Shown here piece by piece: positions 27,028-35,442 of a stretch of 64,000 nucleotides of DNA. The DNA is taken from assembly GCF_001422885.1 (NCBI RefSeq), contig NZ_LMMZ01000012.1, positions 2,388 through 66,387 on the forward strand. Direction: 5' to 3'. The position numbers and the translations under genes were made by a program. Under the pieces are notes generated by a model. That model did no database searches. It was not told where the DNA came from and saw only the letters and a program-made list of their open reading frames with translations. Numbering within the stretch: position 1 is the stretch's first letter; every line of letters begins with the position of its first letter. The DNA comes from Methylobacterium sp. Leaf104. Lineage in GTDB: Bacteria > Pseudomonadota > Alphaproteobacteria > Rhizobiales > Beijerinckiaceae.

Positions 27028-28527
27028 CTACTTCGGCGCCACCGGCCGGACGGACCAGGTCGCCCAGTAGACCGGGCGGCCGAACACGCTGGACGCGTTC
27101 GCGCCGCCCGGTCCCGGCGCCAGGCGGTCGAGCCAGGTCAGGAAGCCGGCCTTGGCGCGGTAGTTCGTCGGGGTCGCGAGATTGCCGAAGCGGTCGGTCA
27201 TCCAGAAGTGCTGGCTGCGCCCGAATCGGCCCGACCCGTCGCCGCCCGAGCGCAGGCCCAGATAGGCGGTGGAGCGCATGATCGCCTGCGGCTCCGAGAA
27301 CCAGGTCAGGGCCGCGAGGGAGCCGGGCGCGAGGTCGGCGGTGTATTGCACGCAGATGTCGGCGACGGGTCCGTCCATGGTGTTGGCGGGGCGGTTGCAG
27401 CGATAGGCCGCGACCCACCGGTCCATGTCCCGTGCCTTGGCCACCCGCACCAGGCTCTGGGCCGGCAGCGGCTCCACGATGGTGCGGGCCGGCGACCAGA
27501 CGCGGTCGGCGGCGAGGTCGCGGCTGGTGCGCAGGTAGAGGCCCATGCGCCGCGTCGCCACCGGCTCGTTGCAGTCGGAGGGCAGCACGTCGGTGTAGTG
27601 GTAGTGGTAGACCTGATCGACCACGCTGATCGCGCCGACCAGATCGGTGCGGTCGAAGCCCTGGCCGGCGCAGTTGCCAATGATCGCCGCCCCGGTCTCG
27701 TCGAGGACGGCGCTGGGGCTGGGCGCCTCGGGCGGCCGGGACCGGCCGCGGCGGGAGCGCCCCTCCGCACGGTCACCGCCGAACGGCGTCCAGACCGTCC
27801 CCGCCTCGGTGCGGCCGCGGATGTCGAAGCTGGTGAAGTCCAGCGTCTGGGCCTGGAGCAGCGCGTGCCGGTTGCCCGCCTCCGTGGGCACCGCCGCGAG
27901 GAAGAACACGTAGCTATAGGCGTCTCCGCCCCAGGCGCGTCCGGACACCGTCATCGGGTGACGGGCCGCGACACCCTCGCCGGCCGGTTCGTGCGGCGGC
28001 GACACCTCGGCCCGGCGACGGCCGCGACGGCCACGCTCTCGGCGGCCCTCCTGGCTGCGGGCGACCTCGCGGGCCATCTCCCACAGGCGTCCCTGGGTCG
28101 GCGGCATCGTGGTGGCCAGTTGCTCCGGCATCGCACCGGAGCGGACCGAACCGCCGTCGAGGGGATCGGTGGCTCGCCGCGGCGCACAAGACTCGGCGGC
28201 CTCGGCGCGCCGGGATTTTCCGGCCGCCGACGGGGTCTCGGCCTGGTACACCGCCTGGAGCGGACCGGTGCCGGGCGTCGTGCGGACGACCTGCACGCCG
28301 CTGGCGGATTCACAGGCCCGGGGCGCGAAGAACACCCCCTCGGCCTCGCTTCCGCGGCAAATCTCCAGGGTGCCGCCACCGGTGACGTAGCAGCTCGTGT
28401 CGGTGGTCTGCGCGCCCGCACCACCGGCGGCGAGTCCCGGGAGAAGCGGAAGAAACGCCGACAGGAGCAGCGGCTTGCGCAGGACGCCGGGCGGCGCGGC
28501 GAGGGAGCGGATACGCGAATGTGTCAC
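27028..28527 (-). CDS. Hypothetical secreted protein
   Basis: A protein of about 499 residues from GTG 28527, beginning THSRIRSLAAPPGVLRKPLL with a hydrophobic signal region (LLLSAFLPLLPGLAAGGAGA) and likely cleavage before QTTDTS. The frame is open to a GTG at 28599, so the start is not certain. The middle contains a strikingly Arg-rich patch (EGRRERGRRGRRRAE). The C-terminal half contains many aromatic/Asp repeats, such as VWSPARTIVEPL, DMDRWVAAYRCN, RTSRDLAADRVWSP and FWMTDRFGNLATP, that look like beta-propeller or glycosidase-like blades and may be a sugar-binding fold. No catalytic motif was identified. It converges with the symporter gene. Confidence 0.65.
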   Translation of the reverse strand: MTHSRIRSLAAPPGVLRKPLLLSAFLPLLPGLAAGGAGAQTTDTSCYVTGGGTLEICRGSEAEGVFFAPRACESASGVQVVRTTPGTGPLQAVYQAETPSAAGKSRRAEAAESCAPRRATDPLDGGSVRSGAMPEQLATTMPPTQGRLWEMAREVARSQEGRRERGRRGRRRAEVSPPHEPAGEGVAARHPMTVSGRAWGGDAYSYVFFLAAVPTEAGNRHALLQAQTLDFTSFDIRGRTEAGTVWTPFGGDRAEGRSRRGRSRPPEAPSPSAVLDETGAAIIGNCAGQGFDRTDLVGAISVVDQVYHYHYTDVLPSDCNEPVATRRMGLYLRTSRDLAADRVWSPARTIVEPLPAQSLVRVAKARDMDRWVAAYRCNRPANTMDGPVADICVQYTADLAPGSLAALTWFSEPQAIMRSTAYLGLRSGGDGSGRFGRSQHFWMTDRFGNLATPTNYRAKAGFLTWLDRLAPGPGGANASSVFGRPVYWATWSVRPVAPK

Positions 28528-28620
28528 GGGGGAGAGGGTTAGCGTAGCCCCGCGGTTCAGCAAGGCTTCGCCGTGGCCATCCACATCGCCATTCCTCACA
28601 ATGTCGCGGCTGCCCCCGGG

Positions 28621-29913
28621 TCAGCCGGCGTCCCGGCTCTCCGTCCCGCACCATTCGGCGATGAACAGCGCCATCGCGGTGGTGGTCCGCTGCACGGAAG
28701 CGAGGCTGACCCGCTCGTCGAAGCCGTGGATGTTCTGGCTGATCGGTCCGTAGCACAGCGCCGGCACCCGGTCGTAGAGGGCGTAGACCCGGGTATCGAG
28801 GTAGCTCGGCGACATGAAGCTCTGCAGCTCCGTCCCCGTCGCGGTCCGGTGCGCACGGCCGAGCACCGCCTCGGCCTCCGACCCCTCCGCCAGAACGTAG
28901 CCTTCGGAAAAGAAGCCGTTGAAGGCGATACGGGGCGGCGTGTTCGACAGGAAGGCGTCGTCCCGGGCGAAATCGGTGATCGCCTGCTCGACCGCGCGGG
29001 CGGCCTCCCGGGCCGAGAGGCCCGGATAGAGGGCGATGCGGCAGTCGATCCGGCACCAGGCCGGTACCGACGAGGCCCAGTCGCCGCCTTCGATCCGGCC
29101 GACATTGAGGTTGATGGCGTCGGGCTGGTCGGCGAAGTGGGGATGGGCCGCCTTCTCGGCGTTCCAGCGCGCCTCGAGGGCCCGGAGGGCGCCGATCACC
29201 CGGTAGCTGGCGTCGATCGCGTTGGCGCCGGCGCCCATCTCGCGGACATGGACCGGGCGGCCGCGGACCTCGACGGTGAACCAGAGCACGCCGACATTGG
29301 CGCGCACGAGCTTCTCGTCCTCGGGCTCGGGGATCAGCACGGCGTCGGCGCGGTAGCCGCGCAGGTGGGTCATCAGGGCGCCGTTGCCGGTGGATTCCTC
29401 CTCGACCACGGATTGCAGGGTGACGGTGGCGGCCGGCTGCAGGCCGATCCTGGCCAATGCGTCGAGGGCGAACAGGTTGGCGGCGTGGCCAGCCTTCATG
29501 TCGGCGGCGCCGCGTCCGTACATCCAGTCGCCGTCGATGACGGGTTCGAAGGGCGGGTGGGTCCAGAGGTCGGCGGGGCCGGGCGGCACGACGTCGACAT
29601 GAGCCTGGAGGATCAGCGAGCGCCCCGTCTCGATCCGGGGCCGGTGGATGCCGACGACGAGGGGCGCCTGCGAATGCGTCTCGGACATCGCCGCCGCGCC
29701 CGGATGGGCGGCAAGGGCGGCCCCGTCCATGATGAAGCGGTCAAGGGCGTAGCCGCGGGCGCGGAAGGCTCGGAAGACGAAGTCCTGGATCGCGTGCTCG
29801 GCACCGCGCGTCGAGCCGAACCGCACCAGGGCCTGGGTGTAGGCGACCTGCTCGGGAAATCCCGCCGCGACGGCCTCGGCGATGCGGGCGGCAAGGGCGG
29901 GATCGAGGGGCAT
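28621..29913 (-). CDS. M20-family metallopeptidase/deacylase (ArgE/DapE/ACY1 type)
   Basis: A 430-residue zinc-dependent hydrolase. The first metal site is LILQAHVDVVPPG; the second GRGAADMKAGHAA supplies the bridging Asp; VEEESTGNGA carries the general-base Glu; a C-terminal GPISQNIHGFDERVSL holds the last His ligand. A dimerisation/lid domain lies at about residues 210-320. Family members remove acyl groups from amino acids or cleave dipeptides and ureido compounds; the substrate here is unknown. It lies 52 bases after the DUF3325 gene on the same strand and could be co-transcribed with the iron-linked operon, or simply follow it. Confidence 0.88.
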   Translation of the reverse strand: MPLDPALAARIAEAVAAGFPEQVAYTQALVRFGSTRGAEHAIQDFVFRAFRARGYALDRFIMDGAALAAHPGAAAMSETHSQAPLVVGIHRPRIETGRSLILQAHVDVVPPGPADLWTHPPFEPVIDGDWMYGRGAADMKAGHAANLFALDALARIGLQPAATVTLQSVVEEESTGNGALMTHLRGYRADAVLIPEPEDEKLVRANVGVLWFTVEVRGRPVHVREMGAGANAIDASYRVIGALRALEARWNAEKAAHPHFADQPDAINLNVGRIEGGDWASSVPAWCRIDCRIALYPGLSAREAARAVEQAITDFARDDAFLSNTPPRIAFNGFFSEGYVLAEGSEAEAVLGRAHRTATGTELQSFMSPSYLDTRVYALYDRVPALCYGPISQNIHGFDERVSLASVQRTTTAMALFIAEWCGTESRDAG

Positions 29914-29965
29914 CGGCTCTCCTGCGCGGGCAGCGTCTGCGCCGAGGATAGCGACGCCGGGGCGT

Positions 29966-30304
29966 TCAGGCGAGCAGCGCCGCCGCGAGGGCCAGCGGCA
30001 GGGCCAGGAGGGCCGCCGGGCGGATCCAGGCCGGGCGGTAGGAGACCAGTGCGACCACGAGGAGCGCCGCGCCGGTGAGCGAGCCGATCCACTGCACCGG
30101 GCCGAAGTTCCAGTCCGCGGTCACGACAGCCGCCGCGAAGGAGGCCGCGATGGCGGCCCAGCCGGCGAGGCGCAGCGCCCGGGCGCGGGCCCGGCTCTGG
30201 CCACGCCCCACGATCGTCCGGTGGTGGCGGTCCATGGCGAGGCAGAGGGCGGCGAGCCCGGCGAAGCTCAGGGCGAGGTTGAGGGCGATGGAGAGCGGCG
30301 TCAT
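29966..30304 (-). CDS. DUF3325 membrane protein
   Basis: A 112-residue protein with four hydrophobic segments and the block CLAMDRHHRTIVGR, characteristic of DUF3325. In many proteobacteria this family follows a PepSY-domain protein and a DUF3649 protein in operons next to TonB-dependent siderophore or heme receptors. The same trio is present here: its ATG overlaps the PepSY stop in ATGA at 30301-30304. Its biochemical role is not established; membership in iron-limitation-induced operons is the main clue. No receptor gene is in the neighbourhood. Confidence 0.8.
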   Translation of the reverse strand: MTPLSIALNLALSFAGLAALCLAMDRHHRTIVGRGQSRARARALRLAGWAAIAASFAAAVVTADWNFGPVQWIGSLTGAALLVVALVSYRPAWIRPAALLALPLALAAALLA

Positions 30305-31839
30305 GCTTCGACGAGACCTTCGGTCACCCGGGCCGGGCCGGGGCGCGCGGCCTTCGCGGCTTGCCGGCGGGCCTCATAGTGGGAAACCTTGCGCGCCCCG
30401 AGGGCGAGGGCGAGGCCCAGCCCCAGCATGGCGGCGTCGAAGGCCAGGAAGTCGAGGCCGCGATCCGTCGTCAGGGCGCCCACCACCGGGACGATCCCGA
30501 AGAGGAGGCCCGCGGCGAGGCCCATCTCGGTCCAGGCCCGGCGGTGCGGGCGAACCAGGGGCACGAGAGCGGCGAGCGCCCAGGCGCCGAAGAACACGGC
30601 GCCCTCCCAGGTCGCCCGGTGGGCGAGGTCGACGGGCAGCAAGCGGTTGCCGAGGAAGAACGCCGCCATGCCGATGGGCAGCCCGAGGACCGTGCCGATG
30701 TTGAGGCCGCGCACCAGGCGCAGGCCGAAGCCCGGCGCCTCGCCCGCCTTGGGCGCCCGGGCGACGGTCCAGAGCACGAGGCCCGTGGCGATGGTGGCCG
30801 CGCCGAGCAGGCCGCAGAGGAAGAACAGCGCCCGCAGGGCGGAGCTGGCGAAATGCGCCTCGTGGAGGCCCATGAAGCTGGTGAAGACGCGGGCGGCCGG
30901 CTTCAGCGTGCCCACCCGCTCGACGACCGCGCCGGAGACCGCGTCGAAGGCGACCTGCGGGTGCTGGTGCGCCAGCCCGTGGGGCTCCTCGAAGACGGCG
31001 ACCACCGTCGCGTTGGCGTCGCCCGGATTGTTCACGATGACCATCTCGAGGGGCTCGGCCACCTCGCGCTGGGCCCGGGCCAGGAGCGGCGCCAGCGGCA
31101 GCGCCTCGGCGGGCCGGCCCGCGCCCGCGCGCCAGGTCGTGGTCTGGGCCGCCTCGACGTAGAAGCGCAGCTCGTCGCCCTTGTAGGCCGCCGACACGCC
31201 CCAGGGCATGTACATCACGCCGAGGGTGACGATCCCCGTATAGGTGATCATCAGGTGGAACGGCAGGGCGAGCACGCCGGTGACGTTGTGCGCGTCGAGC
31301 CAGCCGCGCTGGGCCGACTTGTCCCGCCGGAAGGTGAAGAAGTCGGCGAAGATGCGCCGGTGCGTGACGATGCCGGAGATCAGAGCGACGAAGAGGATCA
31401 GCGCGGCGGCACCGACGATCCAGCGGCCGAGCGTCGGCATCATCTGGAGCTCGTAGTGGAAGCGGTAGAAGAAGTCGCCGCCCTGGGTGTCCCGCGCCCG
31501 GGTGGGCGCGCCCGACTCGACGTCGAGCAGGGCCTGGCCGAGGGGCGCCTCGAGGCTGTCCATCCAGTAGACGCCGATCACCGGCCGGTCCGGCTGCGGC
31601 ACCGAGACGTACCAGGCCATCGCTCTCGGTGCATGGGCCTTCAGGTAGGCGACGCCCCGCTCGGCGGCCGGGACGGAATCGGTGGAGCCGGCGCGGAGCT
31701 CCGGGCGCATCCAGAGCGAGATGTCGGTGCGGTAATAGGTGGCGGTGCCGGTGAGGAAGACGGCGAACATCACCCACCCGGTGACGAGCCCGGCCCAGGT
31801 GTGAAGCCAGGCCATGGACTGGCGAAAACCCTGCCTCAT
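30301..31839 (-). CDS. PepSY-associated membrane protein (iron-uptake-linked)
   Basis: A 512-residue protein of the PepSY_TM family. It starts MRQGFRQSMAWLHTWAGLVTGW, the typical first helix with a His-containing WLHTWAGL motif, followed by a large periplasmic PepSY domain, the HEAHFASSALRALFFLCGLLG helix and four to five further C-terminal helices. Some relatives act as ferric-siderophore reductases, using heme bound between membrane His residues; this may apply here. ATG 31839 is chosen since the family begins there. Four-base ATGA overlaps at both ends (31836-31839 and 30301-30304) tie it to the DUF3649 and DUF3325 genes. Confidence 0.85.
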   Translation of the reverse strand: MRQGFRQSMAWLHTWAGLVTGWVMFAVFLTGTATYYRTDISLWMRPELRAGSTDSVPAAERGVAYLKAHAPRAMAWYVSVPQPDRPVIGVYWMDSLEAPLGQALLDVESGAPTRARDTQGGDFFYRFHYELQMMPTLGRWIVGAAALILFVALISGIVTHRRIFADFFTFRRDKSAQRGWLDAHNVTGVLALPFHLMITYTGIVTLGVMYMPWGVSAAYKGDELRFYVEAAQTTTWRAGAGRPAEALPLAPLLARAQREVAEPLEMVIVNNPGDANATVVAVFEEPHGLAHQHPQVAFDAVSGAVVERVGTLKPAARVFTSFMGLHEAHFASSALRALFFLCGLLGAATIATGLVLWTVARAPKAGEAPGFGLRLVRGLNIGTVLGLPIGMAAFFLGNRLLPVDLAHRATWEGAVFFGAWALAALVPLVRPHRRAWTEMGLAAGLLFGIVPVVGALTTDRGLDFLAFDAAMLGLGLALALGARKVSHYEARRQAAKAARPGPARVTEGLVEA

Positions 31840-32228
31840 GCGGGCGGCCCCATCGAAGCGCCATCGAAGGCGAGCCAAAGGCCGAGGCCCAGCAGCGCGA
31901 TCGGAAGCCCGAGGCCCAAGGCGGCAAGCAGCAGGGTGCGGGCGGCGAAGACCCAGATCACGGCGCCGGCCAGGATGGCGAAGCTGATCAGGGTCGCGGT
32001 GGCCACCGCCTCCGAGCGCACCATCGGGAGGGTCAGGGACAGGAAGGCGGTCGCGAGCGCCGCCAGCGCATAACCCCCGAAAGCCGCCAGCCCGACGCGC
32101 GCGGCCACCTCCGAGCGGTAGCGCCAGCCTCGTCGCAGGCGGACCCTGTCGGGAAGACTGGAAACATCCGTCACGGGCAACACCTTCGAGACGAGCGCGG
32201 GCGAGACGAGGGCGGAGACGAGCCCCAC
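31836..32228 (-). CDS. DUF3649 membrane protein, first gene of the iron-linked operon
   Basis: A 130-residue protein with three hydrophobic segments and the motif GWRYRSEVAARVGLAAFGGYALAAL, characteristic of DUF3649 (annotated as iron-transporter-associated). The start is uncertain: the frame opens with GTG 32228, and GTG 32174 would give a shorter product nearer to the family size of about 90-110 residues. Its 3' end overlaps the PepSY gene. The TGGAAT-C-ATTCCA palindrome 116 bases upstream is a candidate iron-responsive operator for the whole operon. Confidence 0.75.
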   Translation of the reverse strand: MGLVSALVSPALVSKVLPVTDVSSLPDRVRLRRGWRYRSEVAARVGLAAFGGYALAALATAFLSLTLPMVRSEAVATATLISFAILAGAVIWVFAARTLLLAALGLGLPIALLGLGLWLAFDGASMGPPA

Positions 32229-32340
32229 AATGGCAGGCAGAATCGGCAGTTCCTACCGGGACAACCTGCCGGACCGGCCCCCGATCTCACGGGGATCGCC
32301 CCGCTATAGCGATCCTGGTCTTGGGCTCGCAAACGCTATG

Positions 32341-32359
32341 TTATGGAATCATTCCAATT
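32341..32359. promoter_or_regulatory. Candidate iron-control (Irr/ICE-type) operator
   Basis: TGGAAT (32344-32349), one base, ATTCCA (32351-32356) form a perfect 6-1-6 palindrome. The core GAATCATTC fits the GAA-YNR-TTC centre of the ICE motif bound by Irr in Rhizobiales; flanking bases match partly. It lies 116 bases upstream of the DUF3649/PepSY/DUF3325 operon. Motif knowledge is general; binding is inferred. Confidence 0.45.
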
Positions 32360-32413
32360 CGGCCGCGGCACGCGGCGGATTGCCTGCGACTTCGTCGAGC
32401 CCCGGACACCCTT

Positions 32414-32443
32414 TGGATGTCCCTATGCTGGATGTCCCTATGC
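32414..32443. repeat. Perfect 15-base tandem duplication
   Basis: TGGATGTCCCTATGC occurs twice in direct contact at 32414-32428 and 32429-32443. It lies between the iron-linked operon and the orphan minC, 130 bases before the latter. It could be a slippage product or a pair of regulator half-sites. Confidence 0.7.
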
Positions 32444-32572
32444 CGGCGGTCCGGCGGAAATCGTGTTGACGGGCCGCAGGTCGCGCCCTGTGCACCCGGA
32501 ACGCGGGTTAGGATAAGGTGACGGCCAGCGCCCGCTTCCCGCGAACACCGCCCGAGAACAAGACACCCGATC

Positions 32573-33289
32573 GTGACCTCCAGCTCCCCACGTCCCCCGA
32601 TCCGCTTCCGCGGCCGCTCGTTCATGGCTCTGGTGCTCGCCCCGGTGCTGCCCGTTTCGGACTGGCTCGACGACCTCGACGCGCTGGCGCGGCGCTCGCC
32701 GGCCTTCTTCGTCGGGCGGCCCGTCATCCTCGACGTGGCCGGGCTCGGGCTCGAGCGGGAGGCCTTCGTCGCCCTGGTGGCCGATCTCGCCGCCCGGGAC
32801 GTCGCCGTGATGGGCATCGAGGGCGCGGATCCGGGGCAGCTCGGACCTGGTCTGCCGCCGCCTCCGGCGGGGGGGCGTCCGGTCGACGCGGTCCCGGCGC
32901 CGGAGGCGACACCGGACGCCGGGCCGGATGCGCCCGTAGTGCCGTCCGCGCCGGCCCCTTTCCGCTCTCTGATCCTCGATGCACCGGTGCGCTCCGGCCA
33001 GACCATCCTGCATCTCGAGGGCGACATCACCGTGATGGGCTCGGTGGCCTCCGGCGCCGAGGTGATCGCGGGCGGCTCGCTCCACGTCTACGGCGCCCTG
33101 CGCGGCCGGGCGATCGCGGGGGCGGCGGGCAACCCGGAGGCGCGCATCACCTGCCGTCGCTTCGAGCCCGAGCTCATCGCCATCGATGGCCTCTACCGCA
33201 CAGCCGACGACCTCGGCCCGGTCCAGCGCGGGCTGCCCGCCCAGGTCCGGCTCGAGGGCGACGCGATCAAGGTGGCGGCGTTGGACTAG
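32573..33289 (+). CDS. Orphan second septum-site-determining protein MinC
   Basis: A 238-residue MinC paralogue. The N-terminal FtsZ-inhibiting domain runs from FRGRSFMALVLAP to about residue 100; a Pro/Ala-rich linker (about 100-135) precedes the C-terminal beta-helix domain with APVRSGQTILHLEGDITVMG, GAEVIAGGSLHVYGALRGRA and CRRFEPELIAIDG. The MinD-contact RSGQ motif is intact. A complete minC-minD-minE operon lies 17 kb away, so this is an extra copy without its own minD/minE. Its C-terminal domain is very close to the operon copy, while the N-terminal domain and linker have diverged more. GTG 32573 is used as the start. It converges with the hydratase gene, three bases apart. Confidence 0.9.
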   Translation: MTSSSPRPPIRFRGRSFMALVLAPVLPVSDWLDDLDALARRSPAFFVGRPVILDVAGLGLEREAFVALVADLAARDVAVMGIEGADPGQLGPGLPPPPAGGRPVDAVPAPEATPDAGPDAPVVPSAPAPFRSLILDAPVRSGQTILHLEGDITVMGSVASGAEVIAGGSLHVYGALRGRAIAGAAGNPEARITCRRFEPELIAIDGLYRTADDLGPVQRGLPAQVRLEGDAIKVAALD

Positions 33290-33292
33290 GCG

Positions 33293-34087
33293 CTAGCGCC
33301 CCGTCCAGTTCGGCGGGCGCTTGGCGAGGAACGCCTCCATGCCCTCCCGGAAATCCGCGCTGGTGTAGCAGAGGCGGATGAGGTCATCGCCGGGACGCTC
33401 CTCGCCCGTCTCGTCCTCGATCTGGAGGCGGCGCAGGCCCTCCTTGGTCGCCCTGAGCGTCAGCGGCGCGTGGCCGGCCACCAGGGTTGCGAGCTCCGTG
33501 GCGCGGAGGGCCAGGGCCTCCGCGTCGGCCACCACCTCGCCGACGAGACCGATGGCCAGGGCCTCCTCGGCCCCGACGAGGCGGGCGGTGAAGATCATGT
33601 CCTTGACCCGCGCCGGGCCGATCAGGGCCGAGAGGCGGCGCAGGTTGCCGAGCGAGAGACAGTTGCCCAGGGTCCGGGCGATCGGAAATCCGAGCTTGGC
33701 ATCACCGGTCGCGATCCGCAGGTCGCAGGTGGCGGCGATGGCCGCGCCCCCGCCGGTGCAAGCGCCCGCGATGGCCGCGATCGTCGGGACGGACAGGCGC
33801 TCCAGAGCGCCCATCACCCGGTCCATGAAGCGCTCGTAGTCGATCGCGTCCTGTGCGCTCGCAAAGCTCCGGAACTGGGCGATGTCGGTGCCGGCCGCGA
33901 AGGCCCTGTCGCCCGCCCCCGTGACGATCACGGCTTTGACGCCCCCGTCCGCTTCGATGCGCGCGCAGGCATCGATCAAGCCCTGATACATGCCGAAGGT
34001 GAGCGCATTGCGCGCCTGCGGCCGGTTGAGGGTGAGGCGGGCGATGCCGCCCTCGACCGTGAAGAGGAGCTCGTCGGTCTGGGTCAT
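33293..34087 (-). CDS. Enoyl-CoA hydratase/isomerase family protein
   Basis: A 264-residue crotonase-fold protein. LNRPQARNALTFGMYQGL is the N-terminal signature; the oxyanion-hole blocks are AFAAGTDIAQF and IAGACTGGGAAIAATCDLRIA; the C-terminal helix contains FLAKRPPNW. These enzymes act on acyl-CoA thioesters (hydration, isomerisation or hydrolysis). The usual catalytic Glu pair of classical hydratases is not obvious, so the exact reaction is open. ATG 34087 is chosen as the start because the extra N-terminus to 34156 is not family-like. No acyl-CoA dehydrogenase is next to it. Confidence 0.85.
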   Translation of the reverse strand: MTQTDELLFTVEGGIARLTLNRPQARNALTFGMYQGLIDACARIEADGGVKAVIVTGAGDRAFAAGTDIAQFRSFASAQDAIDYERFMDRVMGALERLSVPTIAAIAGACTGGGAAIAATCDLRIATGDAKLGFPIARTLGNCLSLGNLRRLSALIGPARVKDMIFTARLVGAEEALAIGLVGEVVADAEALALRATELATLVAGHAPLTLRATKEGLRRLQIEDETGEERPGDDLIRLCYTSADFREGMEAFLAKRPPNWTGR

Positions 34088-34182
34088 GCCAGGTTCCTGG
34101 GTGCGAGGCACGGAAGCGTATCCCTCCCTCTCGCCCATCGGGGCCGGCCGGAGCAAGCGGCCGGCCTACGCCCTCCCCGGTC

Positions 34183-35100
34183 TCAGAACACCGAGGGGAC
34201 GAACATCTCGGGCGGCACCGGGTGGCGGGTGTAGGCGTCGTGGCGCTCGCGGTCCGGCAGGTGCACGGGCGGATGCTCGACGTCGCCGTAGGGGATCTGC
34301 GTCAGGAGATGGCTGATGCAGTTCAGGCGGGCGCGCTTCTTGTCCACGGCCTCGACCACCCACCACGGGGCCTCCGGGATATGGGTCCGGGCGAGCATGT
34401 CCTCCTTGGCCTTGGTGTAGTCCTCCCAGCGGCGGCGGGACTGCACGTCCATCGGCGAGAGCTTCCACTGCTTCAGGGGGTCGTGGATGCGCATGTGGAA
34501 GCGGAATTCCTGCTCCTCGTCGGTGATCGAGAACCAGTACTTCAGCACGATGATCCCGGAGCGGGTCAGCATGCGCTCGAACTCGGGCACCGAGCGGAAG
34601 AACTCCTCGACCTCGTCGGGCGAGCAGAAGCCCATCACGCGCTCGACGCCGGCGCGGTTGTACCAGGAGCGGTCGAACAGCACGATCTCACCGCCGGCCG
34701 GCAGGTGGGTGACGTAGCGCTGGAAATACCATTGCGTGCGCTCGCGCTCGCTCGGCGCCGGCAGCGCCGCGACGCGGCAGACGCGCGGGTTGAGCCGCTG
34801 GGTGATGCGCTTGATCACGCCGCCCTTGCCGGCGGAGTCGCGCCCCTCGAAGATCACTACGACGCGCAGCTTGTGCGCCTGGACCCAGTCCTGGAGGCGC
34901 ACCAGATCGTGCTGCAGGCGGAACAGCTCGCGGAAATAGACCTTGCGGTCGAGGCCGGGCGGACGGGCGGGCTGACCGAGCTCGTCGGCCAGACGCTCCA
35001 GGCGCTCGTCCTCCATCTCGAGTTCGAGTTCCTCGTCGAAGTCGTCGGCGACTTCCCGACGGATCGCCTCGACCTCCGCCGCTCGCTGCGCGCTGTCCAT
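34183..35100 (-). CDS. ppk2: Polyphosphate kinase 2 (PPK2)
   Basis: A 305-residue PPK2. The acidic N-terminal stretch (DFDEELELEMEDERLERLADEL) is followed by the P-loop VVIFEGRDSAGKGGVIKRI (about 82-100), the Walker B/lid region LFDRSWYNRAGVERVMGFC and the C-terminal WKLSPMDVQSRRRWEDYTKAKEDM, the hallmark arrangement of single-domain PPK2 enzymes. They use polyphosphate to phosphorylate nucleoside di- or monophosphates, or the reverse. The long N-terminal acidic region and sequence fit a class I (NDP-phosphorylating) enzyme. It stands alone, with 195 bases to the divergent 42-residue gene. Confidence 0.93.
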   Translation of the reverse strand: MDSAQRAAEVEAIRREVADDFDEELELEMEDERLERLADELGQPARPPGLDRKVYFRELFRLQHDLVRLQDWVQAHKLRVVVIFEGRDSAGKGGVIKRITQRLNPRVCRVAALPAPSERERTQWYFQRYVTHLPAGGEIVLFDRSWYNRAGVERVMGFCSPDEVEEFFRSVPEFERMLTRSGIIVLKYWFSITDEEQEFRFHMRIHDPLKQWKLSPMDVQSRRRWEDYTKAKEDMLARTHIPEAPWWVVEAVDKKRARLNCISHLLTQIPYGDVEHPPVHLPDRERHDAYTRHPVPPEMFVPSVF

Positions 35101-35193
35101 GTGGAAGCCCCGTCCCTGCCGAAATACCGCCCGGCTTAGATCACGGATTCATGACAGGCTTGATACGGCACCGCACACGAGGCGTCGGTCGAG

Positions 35194-35219
35194 GGAACGG
35201 GGACCGACCCCTGCGGGTT
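35194..35219 (+). promoter_or_regulatory. Candidate EcfG-type (general stress) promoter
   Basis: GGAAC (35194-35198), 17 bases, GGTT (35216-35219) closely matches the alphaproteobacterial EcfG consensus GGAAC-N16/17-CGTT with one mismatch. It lies 76 bases before the 42-residue gene and points toward it. Confidence 0.45.
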
Positions 35220-35294
35220 AAAGGGCAAGCTGCGCCATTTCGCGGGCCGCGAGCCCGGCTCGCCCGGCGCCCCACACAGCCAGAGGGTCCACCC

Positions 35295-35423
35295 ATGAGC
35301 CTGATCGGACGCATCGTCACCAAGCTCCTCGGCAACGAGGACCGTCCCGTGGTCCGCGACGACCGCAACTACGATTCCGGCACGCCGCTCGGCCGCCTCG
35401 TGACTAAGATCCTGCGTAAGTGA
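35295..35423 (+). CDS. 42-residue basic peptide with internal repeat
   Basis: A very small gene starting at ATG 35295 with AGAGGG upstream at good spacing. The product contains two related helices, GRIVTKLLG near the start and GRLVTKILRK at the end, separated by an acidic/polar stretch (EDRPVVRDDRNYDSG). The helices are amphipathic and basic. No family is recognised. A candidate EcfG promoter directly upstream suggests general-stress induction. The two-helix repeat and the ribosome-binding site make a real gene likely. Confidence 0.6.
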   Translation: MSLIGRIVTKLLGNEDRPVVRDDRNYDSGTPLGRLVTKILRK

Positions 35424-35442
35424 GGTTTGGAGGCCGGGCGGC

